Shown: positions 32,776 to 41,724 of the stretch, piece by piece | How positions within the stretch are numbered: the stretch's first letter is position 1 | How the letters are laid out: the number at the start of each line of letters is the position of its first letter | Assembly: GCA_002049455.2 (NCBI GenBank) | Contig: KV919066.1 | Location: 1 to 64,000, forward strand | DNA: 64,000 bases | Direction: 5' to 3' | Source of the DNA: Porphyra umbilicalis | Taxonomy: Eukaryota > Rhodophyta > Bangiophyceae > Bangiales > Bangiaceae | Translations under genes and position numbers: made by a program | The notes under the pieces: model-generated | The model's input: only the letters and a program-made list of their open reading frames with translations | What the model was told of the DNA's origin: nothing | Database searches by the model: none

Positions 32776-35700
32776 TCAGCAAAGCCCCATGGCCTCGAAA
32801 TGCTTGTCGTGCTTGGTCTTGCCGAGCTCCTTCGTCATTGGGTCCGCCACCATGTCGTCCATTGCACAATGCTCCATTGTCACCTTGTCCATCGTGATGG
32901 CCTCGCGCACGAAGTGGTAGCGAATGTCGATGTACTTTGTGCGCTTGTGCTCGACGGGGTTCTTGGAGAAGTCAATGCACCCGCTGTTGTCGACCTTGAT
33001 GTTGATCGGCCCGCCCGAGATCGCTGTCCGCAGCCCTTGAGCTGCAACGCTTTGCACGAGCTTGTTTAGCCAAACAGCTTCCTTGCTGGCCTCACATAGA
33101 GCCATGTACTCGGCTTCCATCGTCGACAGCGCCATCGTCTTCTGCAACTTAGAACGCCAGCTGACGGCTGCTCCCCCAAAAATGAAGGTGAAGCCCGTCG
33201 TAGAACGTCGAGTCTCGTGGTCACCCGCCCAGTAGGCATCACTAAAGCCTTGTAGAACACAGGAAGAGTTCTTGTTAAAGACCAGCCCCTTGTCCATCGA
33301 ACCCTTGACGAACCGAAGAACGCGCTTAATCGCCGCCCAATGCTCCTTGCCGTAGCACGAGACAAAACGACTCAGCTTCCCGATGGCGAAGGCGAGGTCA
33401 GGACGTGTCCCGACCATCAGGTACATAAGACTGCCGACAGCTTCGCGGTAGGGCAGCACGTCGTCGCTCTCGTCGGCCTTGACCAGATGCAGGCCCACCT
33501 CCAGCGGCGCTCCGATCGGGTTGCACTCCGCCATGCCGAACTTCTCCAGCACTTGCGCCGCGTACTTGCCCTGCGACAGCTTGAGGGTGCCCAATGCTTT
33601 GTCACGTCTAATCTCTAGCCCGAGAATGACGTTCGCCCCGCCCAGGTCCTTCATCTCAAAACGGTTGTGCAGAGCGGCCTTAGTCTTTTTGATCGCCACC
33701 AGGCTTGATGCCACCAAAAGAAGATCGTCGACGTTCACCAGGACGATGATGATTTTGCAGTCATCCATAAGGAGGTAGAGGCATGCATCCGAGTCAATGT
33801 TGTCAAACCCCTGTGACTTGAGGAAGTCGTCGAGCTTGGCATACCTCATCTTTGGGGCTTGCTTCAGCCCATACAGCGCTTGGAGGAGACGACACACTTT
33901 GTCAGGATACGTCGGATCGACAAAGCTGTCTGGCTGCTTCATGTAGACCTCCTCGTCTTGGTCTCCGTTGAGGAATGCCGTCTTGACGTCCATCTGATGA
34001 AGCTCCCACCCGTTCGCCGCCGACATTGCCAGGATGCATCGAGCGGTGGTGAACTTGGCCACCGGCGCGAACGTCTCGTTGAAGTCGAGCCCCTTGATCT
34101 GCCGGTTCCCCATGAAGCACAGGCGCGCCTTGTGCCGCTTCGTGTTGCTCCTGTTCTTGTCAATCTCGTTCTTGACCTTGTAAACCCACTCGCCCTTCAG
34201 CACGCGTCGACTGGCCGGCCGATCCGTCAAGCGCCAAGTCTTGTTCTTGCGGATGGCTTCCATCTCCTCGTCCATAGCAATCTTCCACTTAGCCGATTCT
34301 TGCCCTTGAACGGCTTGCACGTACGTCGTGGGCGCCTCGTGAGCAACCAGGCTCACCGGTCGCCAGTACTCGACAGGTGGTCGCCGCGCTCTGCCGCTCC
34401 GACGAAGCGTGTCTTGAGAGCCGCCACTACCTTGATTGTCGTCCGCGGACTTGTCAGATCCATCGTTTTGCTTGTCGTCCTTGTCGTAATTGTCAGCATC
34501 TACGTCTTCGCCGTCGCTTGCAGAACGCAAGCCCGTCTCGACTTCGACAACTTCGTCTTCGGGAAGCTCCTCTGCAACTTTTGCGACCTCGCATACGTTC
34601 GTCTCGGCGAGCACGACGCTTCGTGCCTTGACGACCTTGCCGTCGTCGAGGATGACCTTGTACGCCTTGCTGCCGTCGGGATAGCCTAAGAAGACGCCTT
34701 TCGCCGCCTTGTCGCCAAACTTGCCGTCGATGTGACTCTTGTGCAGCACGACCCAGCATTTCGACCCAAACAACCGCATGTGGCTTACGTTGGGCTTATT
34801 CCCGGTCCACAGCTCAAAAGGCGTCTTGCCAACGGGAAGCGCCCTGCTCGTGACGCGGTTCTTGATGTACACCACCGTCTTGATGGCATCCGCCCAGAGA
34901 TCCTGATCAACGTCCTTGTGTCGCATCATGGTGCGAGCCATCTGCACGAGAACTCGGTTAAGCCGCTCAGCAACTCCGTTCTGCTGCGGCGTGTCGGGCA
35001 CCGTGGTGTGGTGCGTCGCGCCGTTCTCATCGTGGAGAGCCTTGAATGCGTTCGACACGTACTCGCCGCCATTGTCGGAGCGAAGGATCTTGATTTTGGT
35101 TCCCGTGTGCAGCTGGACCTTAGTCAGCCACCTCTTGTACTCAGAGAGCAGATCGCTCTTCTTCTGCAGGAAGACCACGTCGGTCCAACGGGAGAAGTCG
35201 TCGGTGAAGGTGCCGAAGTAGAGCGCACCGCCACGCGACGGCTCCGACATTGGCCCGCCCAGGTCCGAGTGCACGAGCTGCAGGCGCTTGGTCACTCGAC
35301 CTCCTCCTGCACTCGGCATTGGCGTCATAGCCGCCTTCCCGTACACGCACGGCTCGCAGACGTCCGTGACAACCATGGAAGAGGACTTGAGTCCGTCAAT
35401 GTCCTTGTTTTTGATCATCCGCTTGACGCCAGCCACGTTGACGTGCCCAAGGCGCTCATGCCAGAGCTGAAGAGAGGACAACGTAGCAATATTCGACAGT
35501 GGGGCCATGTCCGGGTGGTAGAGCCCGTTCTTGAGAGTGCCGCACGCAGCAGTCTTCTCGTTCATCTTGATGATCGTCTTACCGCCCTTGAATGACACTT
35601 CCGCCCCACGCTCCTCCATCATGCCGACCGACACGAGGTTGAAGCCCATTGAAGGAACATGGAGTACCTTCTCCAACTTGATCTTGCGCGTCTTGCCGTG

Positions 35701-36204
35701 CACGATGACATTGAGCACGACGGTTCCGACGCCCGCCGTGGCTACGGACCCCTTGTCACCCATCGTGACGCCCCGTCCCGTGGTCGTATGGTAGTCGTCG
35801 AAGCACCCGCGCATCCAGCATATGTGTGCAGACGCCGCAGAGTCCACAAGCCACGACATGGAGATGTCATCGGTGTCAGCTGCATTGCCCACCAGACAGA
35901 TGGCGTCGTCGCTGTCGCTACCATCGTCAGCCGCAATCGCGGCCACCTTGTCCTGTCTCTGCTTCTTGGCCTTGAGCTCTGGGCAATCGCGAGAGATGTG
36001 CCAAAACGTATGGCAGTAGTAGCACTCGATCTTGGAGAGGTCACCACGGCGACCTTGTCCTCGATAGTTGGCGCCGACGAGTGCCATGTCGCCAATGCGC
36101 TTCGTCGCCGGTGACTTGTCCGCCTGCCGCCGCTCCTCCTGAAGCAAGCGGCTCTTGACAAAGTCAAGGCTCAGCTTGTTCTCTCCCTTGACGTCGAGAA
36201 CCAC
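32776..36204 (-). CDS. copia pol: protease, integrase, reverse transcriptase, RNase H (E2)
   Basis: This open frame of 1142 residues begins at the end of gag. In order: zinc knuckle CYYCHTFWHISRDC (~66-79); protease site VDSAASAHICW (~127); pre-integrase HERLGH with CEPC (~255-295); integrase core with HSDLGGPM, DNGGEYVSN and QQNGVAERLNR (~310-430); acidic linker (~545-610); reverse transcriptase with MDVKTAFLNGD and VDDLLLVASS (~680-900); and RNase H with [10 protein letters not shown] and [11 protein letters not shown] (~1025-1110). All the expected copia domains are present and uninterrupted, which suggests the youngest pol of the set. It ends ~35 bp before the 3' LTR. Confidence 0.9.
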   Translation of the reverse strand: MVLDVKGENKLSLDFVKSRLLQEERRQADKSPATKRIGDMALVGANYRGQGRRGDLSKIECYYCHTFWHISRDCPELKAKKQRQDKVAAIAADDGSDSDDAICLVGNAADTDDISMSWLVDSAASAHICWMRGCFDDYHTTTGRGVTMGDKGSVATAGVGTVVLNVIVHGKTRKIKLEKVLHVPSMGFNLVSVGMMEERGAEVSFKGGKTIIKMNEKTAACGTLKNGLYHPDMAPLSNIATLSSLQLWHERLGHVNVAGVKRMIKNKDIDGLKSSSMVVTDVCEPCVYGKAAMTPMPSAGGGRVTKRLQLVHSDLGGPMSEPSRGGALYFGTFTDDFSRWTDVVFLQKKSDLLSEYKRWLTKVQLHTGTKIKILRSDNGGEYVSNAFKALHDENGATHHTTVPDTPQQNGVAERLNRVLVQMARTMMRHKDVDQDLWADAIKTVVYIKNRVTSRALPVGKTPFELWTGNKPNVSHMRLFGSKCWVVLHKSHIDGKFGDKAAKGVFLGYPDGSKAYKVILDDGKVVKARSVVLAETNVCEVAKVAEELPEDEVVEVETGLRSASDGEDVDADNYDKDDKQNDGSDKSADDNQGSGGSQDTLRRSGRARRPPVEYWRPVSLVAHEAPTTYVQAVQGQESAKWKIAMDEEMEAIRKNKTWRLTDRPASRRVLKGEWVYKVKNEIDKNRSNTKRHKARLCFMGNRQIKGLDFNETFAPVAKFTTARCILAMSAANGWELHQMDVKTAFLNGDQDEEVYMKQPDSFVDPTYPDKVCRLLQALYGLKQAPKMRYAKLDDFLKSQGFDNIDSDACLYLLMDDCKIIIVLVNVDDLLLVASSLVAIKKTKAALHNRFEMKDLGGANVILGLEIRRDKALGTLKLSQGKYAAQVLEKFGMAECNPIGAPLEVGLHLVKADESDDVLPYREAVGSLMYLMVGTRPDLAFAIGKLSRFVSCYGKEHWAAIKRVLRFVKGSMDKGLVFNKNSSCVLQGFSDAYWAGDHETRRSTTGFTFIFGGAAVSWRSKLQKTMALSTMEAEYMALCEASKEAVWLNKLVQSVAAQGLRTAISGGPINIKVDNSGCIDFSKNPVEHKRTKYIDIRYHFVREAITMDKVTMEHCAMDDMVADPMTKELGKTKHDKHFEAMGLC

Positions 36205-36285
36205 CAGCAGGTTCTAGTACTTTGACGTCAGCCCGTTGAGGACGCTCATGGCAACGTCCATCTCCGTCATCTCGCCGCCCATGGC

Positions 36286-36702
36286 CTAGAGGTTCTCGCC
36301 GAGGTTGCGCACGCGGTTGATGTAGCCATGCATGCCCTCGCCGACGGTCATTTCGACGGTGTAGAACTCGGGTCGCGCCTTCATCTTGTTCATCAAACTC
36401 TTGCGCAGGAAGACACCTTGCAGCGTCGACCACATTTCCGCCGTCGTCTTGCAGCCCGACACGTGCTCGAGCTGCTCAGACCCAAGGGTGAGCCCGATGA
36501 TGGCGCTCGCCTTCGTATCTCGACGCTTCCACACCGCCAACTCGAGGGTCTCCGCGTCCGTCGGCTTGCCGTCTTCGTCAAGCATATCGTCCAGGTCGCG
36601 CAGCACGAGGACCATCTTAATGCGCTGACGCCACTCGTGGAAATTTGTCTTCGTCAACTTTTCGATCTTGATGCTGCCCGTGCCGGCAGCGCCTCCGTCC
36701 AT
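36286..36702 (-). pseudogene. copia gag N-terminal part (E2)
   Basis: This encodes the gag domain beginning MDGGAAGTGSIKIEKL, closely matching the E1 gag. It belongs to the same element as the pol frame downstream but is separated from it by a small number of breaks. Confidence 0.82.
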
Positions 36703-36863
36703 GATGTCTTCTTGTCGTAGTGCCCGACCTTGCCGAGCCGTGCGCCTTGACCGTCACGTCCTTGAACCAACTTGACCTCGACTTTTTCGCACTTGCGGCG
36801 ACCGCCGCGACACCAGCTGGCACACCTTGCTCTTGTCACAGCCCCGGCTCTGGGCCCATTACC

Positions 36864-37280
36864 TGTTCAAACGCAGAGGCGATAGGAGTTGGGGGACATC
36901 GGTGAAGTGGTTGAGTGGCTTGAGCTTGTCTGTGTGTGTGCGAACGTGCTTTGTTGGTTGTCCTAAGGTTCGCCCGCCTCTCCCAACCGAGAGCACCTCT
37001 CAAATAGTCCCACCGGCCCAAGTGCTTCCCCCTCTCGCGCCCACACCGACGCCCACGCCCTCGCACCAAATCGAATCACTCACCAAATCAAAAGCCACTA
37101 GAGCAAAGCGAAGATCAAATCCAAAACATGCCAAAAGTAACGCCCCAAGATCACCCAACACGAATGTGTGCAACTTGACCACGTCTTGCAAATGTACCAT
37201 GTGGGGTACCATAAGGGTCACCGACCAACATCCATCCGCGAAACGCCAGTGGAGCCGGCGACAAGCATCACAGTGCAACA
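36864..37280 (-). repeat. 5' LTR of E2 (417 bp)
   Basis: Its end next to the primer site shares GATGTCCCC and CTATCGCC with the 5' LTR of E1 and differs from its own 3' LTR there. Confidence 0.9.
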
Positions 37281-38633
37281 GGGTATTAAGATTTACGCGT
37301 CCACTGATGATGGGTCTCGGTCGTCGAGCGCTGACGGCTGCGGGCAGTCGAAGGGCTCCGGGGACGAGCTGCTTGTGGCTGTCATCGGACAGCAATCTCT
37401 GTCTCTGATGCGCCGTCATCGCAGGAATGCGGCGCAGCGAGCGCGCAGACGGCGTTTTGTCGGGTCTGGGGCCAGGCGGCGTGCCAACAGGCCACGTGAT
37501 GTCGACCAGGGTATGCGCGGCACCATACGGGATTATTCTGGTGTGGATGGGCAGCCGCCTGTGTATGGAGAAGAGACGTTTGAGAGTCGTTTCCGTTTGC
37601 CACGGTCTGCTTTCATGCGCATTTATGAAGCCATCCGGGACCGGCTATTTTGGCGGCAGAGCATCAATGCGACGGGGCGGCCACAAGTTTATGCTCTGGA
37701 GAAGCTGGTGGCCGCCTCTCGTGTCCTCGCGTACGGGGAGACGTCTGATCGTGCGGGTGAGTATTTCCAAATGTCCAAGTCTACAATTGAGGTGGCTACG
37801 AAGAAGCTGATTGAGGTTATTGTTGAGGAGTGGGAACCCGTCTACCTGCGACCCCCTCATGACGAAGAGGTCAAGCGCATGCTGGAGCGCAACGCAGCAC
37901 GGGGCATGCCGGGATGCATCGGCAGCCTCGATTGCTCGCACTGGGAGTGGGCCGCGTGCCCACAAGGGCTTGCTGAGCAGTATCAGAATTGCAAGAAGCG
38001 GCGCTCCATTGTCATGGAGACGGTTTGTGATGAGGACCTTTACATCTGGCATATCTTCATCGGGGCGCCGGGGAGCCTCAATGACCTCAACGTGTTACGC
38101 ATCTCACCGGCGTATTTCGATGCGGTGGAGGGTGTTTGGCCGCCGAAGTCTTTCTCTTTCTGTGTTAATGGTTGTTCACGTCGTTTGTTGTATTATCTCA
38201 CTGACGGTGCTTATTCCAAGTATCCATTTTTTGTTTCTCCGTATCCAAACCCCATCTTACCCGCCTGCAGAAAGCGCTGCGCAAGGATGTCGAGCGGCTT
38301 TTCGGGGTTTTGACCGCGAGGTTCCACACTCATCTGCACCCTGGCCGATTTGGCTTTGTTAAGCAGATGATGCTTGCCGGCAAGGCGGCAGCCATTCCTC
38401 ACAACATGGTCGTTGAGCAGAGGCGTGGCCGGTATGTTGCTCATGAGCGTATGGCAGCGGTGGCGGCCGCAAGGGATGAGGAACCTGCGGCTACCGCCGA
38501 TGATGGCGATGCCAGTGGCGCAGACGACTTCCACTGGGCTGGAGATACGGGATCTGGTGCGGCGGCCGTCGGCGATATCGAGTCGGCGGCGGCCGCCGGC
38601 GGAGTCTCCTTCGCCGGCGCAGTTGGGCAGTGA
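37281..38633 (+). pseudogene. PIF/Harbinger transposase (plant-transposon-protein type), one frameshift
   Basis: This encodes a DDE transposase of the PIF/Harbinger group. The frame is open from the E2 LTR border; the first Met after it is at 37408 (MRRHRRNAAQ). Family blocks appear in order: FRLPRSAFMRIYEAIRD (~37595); the first Asp in GMPGCIGSLDCSHWEW (~37905-37950); FIGAPGSLNDLNVL (~38055); YYLTDGAYSKYPFFV (~38190); then, after a one-base frame change near 38250, RKDVERLFGVLTARF with the catalytic Glu (~38285) and IPHNMVVEQRR near the end. The 5' end abuts copia E2, so terminal repeats on that side are lost. The matching accessory gene, ORF1, lies tail to tail at 40135-41306. The Ala/Gly-rich tail from ~38460 merges into the 99-bp array and may not be real protein. 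Confidence 0.88.
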
Positions 38634-38689
38634 GGAGCTGGTGCCGATGGTGCCGCTGCCGCGGCCGCCGGCAATCGATCGCCAGTAGG

Positions 38690-39760
38690 CATCGGCATTG
38701 GCGGAGAATCTGATGGTGCGGGCGCCATTGCCGCGGCCGCTGGTCTGGTTGGCCCGGCGGCGGCCGTCGGCGGTGGCTCGTCAGCGGGCGTGGGGGGCGG
38801 TGGAAGAGCTGGTGGAGCGGGCGCCGCCGCCGTGGCCGCCCACTTCGGTGGCTGCGCGGCCGCCGCCGGCGGCGACTCGTCACCGGGCGCGCGTGGCGGG
38901 GAAGGAGCTGATGATATGGGCGCCGTTGCCGCGGCCGCCGACTTTGGTGGCTCGGCGGCCGCCGCCGGCGGCGACGCGCCAGTGAGCGTGCGTGAAGGAC
39001 AACCAGCTGATGGTGCGGGCGCCGCCGCCGCGGCCGCCGACTTTTGTAGCTCGGCGGCTGCCGCCGCTAACGACTTCGTGCGTCAAGGAGAAGCAGCAAG
39101 TGGTGCGGGCGCCGCCGCCGCGGCCGCCGACCTTGGTGGCTCGGCGGCCACCGCCGGCGGCGACTCGTCACCGGGCGTGCGTGGCGGAGAAGGAGCTGGG
39201 AAGGCGGGCGCCGCCGCCGCGGCCGCCGACTCTGGTGGCTCGGCGGCCGCCACCGGCGGCGACTCGCCAGCGGGCGTGCGTGGAGGACAACCAGCTCGTG
39301 GTGCGAGCGCCGCCGCCGCCGCCGCGGACTTTGCTGGCTCGACGGCCGCCGCTGGCGCCGACTCGCTAGCGTGCGCTTGCGGAGAAGAAGCAGCTGGTGG
39401 TGCGGGCGGCGCCGCCGCAGCCGCCGACTTTGGTGGCTCGGTAGCCGCCGCCGGCGGCGATTCGTCACCGGGCGTGCGTGGCGGAGAAGGAGCTGGGAGT
39501 GCGGCCGCCGCCGCCGCGGCCGCCGACTCTGGTGGCTCGGCGGCCGCCGCCGGCGGCAACTCGCCAGCCGGCTTGCGTCGAGGAGAAGCAGCTTGTGGTG
39601 CGAGCGCCGCCGCCGCGGCCGCGGACTTTGCTGGCTCGGCGGCCGCCGCTGGCGCCGACGTGCCACCGGGTGCGTGCGGAGAAGAAGCAGGGGTGGCGGC
39701 GGAGGTGCTGATGGTGCGGGCGCCGCCGCCGCGGCCGCTGGCCTTATCGGTCCGCCAGCG
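38690..39760. repeat. 99-bp GC-rich array with a three-unit higher-order period (~297 bp)
   Basis: The block GCCGACTTTGGTGGCTCGGCGGCC or a variant begins near 38937, 39037, 39126, 39227, 39327, 39426, 39522 and 39621 (mostly 96-101 bp apart). Read in one plus frame, unit types alternate in threes: one with SSPGVRGGEGA, one with SPAGVRGGQ, and one with DFAGS followed by ACGEEA. Units three apart are more alike than neighbours, so the triple was amplified as a block. All six frames stay open because the period is a multiple of three. I do not call it a gene. Confidence 0.75.
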
Positions 39761-40134
39761 GCCGCGGGAGGTGGCTCCAGAGCCACAGGACCTGCCGCTG
39801 ATGCGGCCGCCGCGGCGGCTGCAGCTCCTCGTTTGGTGGCTTTGCCACATGCTCCCGTGAATCTGGGCGGCGCGGACCCCCCGCCGGGTTTTTTTCAATT
39901 TCAGTTGCGGGCGCGCCAGACTGCCACGGAGAGAATCGAGTTCTTCTCTCTCCGCGAAGACCTGGCAGTCCGTATTTTCGTGTATTGCGGGTCCCTTCTG
40001 ATGCCGTATCTGTGGCGTTCAACAGGTTTTTTTCCCGCCATCATGGCTTTTTTTTTTCCTCACACATTGGCACGTCGGCGGACGCCGCCACGCCGACCCG
40101 GGATAGCAAAGACTTTTGGACGGCCTCCGTTTTA

Positions 40135-41306
40135 TCAAGGCAGACGGACGAGGCCACCGCTCTGTCTGGCGTAGGCGGATGTTCGCGAGTGGCTTATACT
40201 TTCATGCTGCAGCATGAATGGTAGACAAGTAAGAAGATTGTGCCGTGCTTGCTTCTCAGACGGAGTCGCTGAGTCGGACGAAGTCGATGTGTAGGAAAAA
40301 AAAAACCCGGCGAAGGGGAACCTAGTACCACAGGCAGCGACCTCCTCTTCGTCGCCCGATTCGCCAGCGGCCGCATTATGCGGCCGCGGCGTCATGAAAC
40401 GGCTTGGACCCGACAGGGTGATCCTGGCCGCCGTGAAGCGGGCCTGCTTGGTCTGAAACGCGTCACATCCTCGCCCCTCCCTCTGCTTGACCGAGCCGAC
40501 ACCGGCCGAGGCCGCAGCGCGGCGGGCAACGGCCGCGCTTGCGGCTGCGGCTGGTGATGCGCCGGCACGCGGCGACGCGTCGACGCCGCCACTCGAAGGA
40601 GATAAAGACGGAGGCAATGCGGCCGCACTCGCGGCAGCGCCAGGCGCATGGGACCCGACAGTGCGGTCTGCGGCCGGCGCCAACTCGGCCACTTCGCCGC
40701 CGTTCACAGCCACGCCGCCGGGAGTAGCGGGCGTTCCACCAAACCCGGGAGACATGGCCGCGCCGCCACTTGGAGAAACTGCAGATGCTGACCATGCGGC
40801 CACACTTGGATCCTTACCTGCGGCCGCACCCGCCGCCGCCTCAGCGGCCGCGGTAGCGGCCGCAGAGGTGCCCGACACAGAAGGCGCCGTTGTTGTCGAG
40901 CGGGAAGCGACCCGTGCCTCTGCGGACTTGGCTTTGCGAAGGCTGGCGTTGAAAAGCAGAAGCCGCAGCTCCCTCTCGTTCTTGCGCCACTGCTCCTTCT
41001 CACCCGTCTCACGCACGTCCTTGGCCTTCCAAAAGTCGATGTCGGCGCGCTCGATGGCCGTCTCAGACAAGAACTTGACGGCAGCCGCCGTCGTGGCGGC
41101 CTCCCTTTAGATAGCAATGTCAGTCGAGGCCGCCGCTTTGGCCGCCTGCGTACCGATAGGCCGCTCTTGACAGAGGCCGCGCCGCCTGCCGACCGTGGAG
41201 CTCGAGTGGTCGTTTGAAATGTCCTCGACGGCCTCGTCTGGCAGAGGACGGCAGCCGTGGGCGGCGGCTGCCGTGGCGGCCGTCCCCCACGCGCCTCTGA
41301 ACTTGT
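40135..41306 (-). pseudogene. Harbinger ORF1-like protein, C-terminal part
   Basis: Reading leftwards from the E3 LTR, one frame gives FNNKFRGAWG, then LPDEAVEDISNDHSS and CQERPIGTQAAKAA, then (past a TAA at 41107-41109) FLSETAIERADIDFWKAKDV and a charged helix EKEQWRKNERELRLLLFNASLRKAKSAEA. The block R-P-I-G-x-x-A-A-K followed by a charged helix is typical of the C-terminal domain of the NAM-associated/Myb-like ORF1 that partners Harbinger transposases. It lies tail to tail with the transposase at 37.3-38.6 kb, the usual two-gene layout. Copia E3 cuts it off at 41306. The missing N-terminal part is at 51640-52882 on the other strand. Residues after ~41070 become Ala/Ser/Gly-rich. Confidence 0.6.
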
Positions 41307-41724
41307 TGTTGAACTGCAGTGGAAATAGGGGTTGGGGAACCACGGTGAAGTGGTTGCGTGGCTTGAGCTTGTGTGTGTGTGTGCGAACGTGCTTTGTTGG
41401 TTGTCCTAAGGTTCGCCCGCCTCTCCCAACCGAGAGCACCTCTCAAATAGTCCCAACCGGCCCAAGTGCTCCCCCCTCTCGCGCCCACACCGACGCCCAC
41501 GCCCTCGCACCAAATCGAATCACTCACCAAATCAAAAGCCACTAGAGCAAAGCGAAGATCAAATCCAAAACACGCCAAAAGTAACGCCACTAGATGACCC
41601 AACACGAATGTGTGCAACTTGACCACGTCTTGCAAATGTACCATGTGGGGTACCATAAGGGTCACCGACCAACATCCATCCGCGATCCGCCAGTGGAGCC
41701 GGCGACGAGCATCACAGTCCAACA
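41307..41724 (-). repeat. 3' LTR of E3 (418 bp)
   Basis: It has the family ends. It shares CATCTAGTGGCG in its middle with both E4 LTRs, where E1, E2 and the solo LTR have GATCTTGGGGCG. Confidence 0.9.

Larger units (their letters stand above)
32323..37280 (-). mobile_element. Ty1/copia LTR retrotransposon E2, nearly whole
   Basis: On the minus strand: 5' LTR 36864-37280, primer site 36851-36863 (complement of GGTAATGGGCCCA), gag, protease, integrase, reverse transcriptase, RNase H, a purine tract just inside 32741, and 3' LTR 32323-32740. It is the best preserved copia copy here. The pol part is a single long open frame and the whole element has about two or three breaks, all in gag. The flanking 5-mers (GTGGA and GGGTA) do not match, so it lacks a clear target-site duplication and may also have recombined. 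Confidence 0.92.

Noticed and set aside
36864-37408. Transposase start within the copia LTR (frame open from 37168)
   Set aside because: The frame is open through the LTR by chance; LTR sequence is shared with the other copies and cannot be the transposase N-terminus.
38790-39860. 356-codon Ala/Gly-rich repeat protein
   Set aside because: All frames are open across the 99-bp array because its period is a multiple of three; no non-repetitive domain supports translation.
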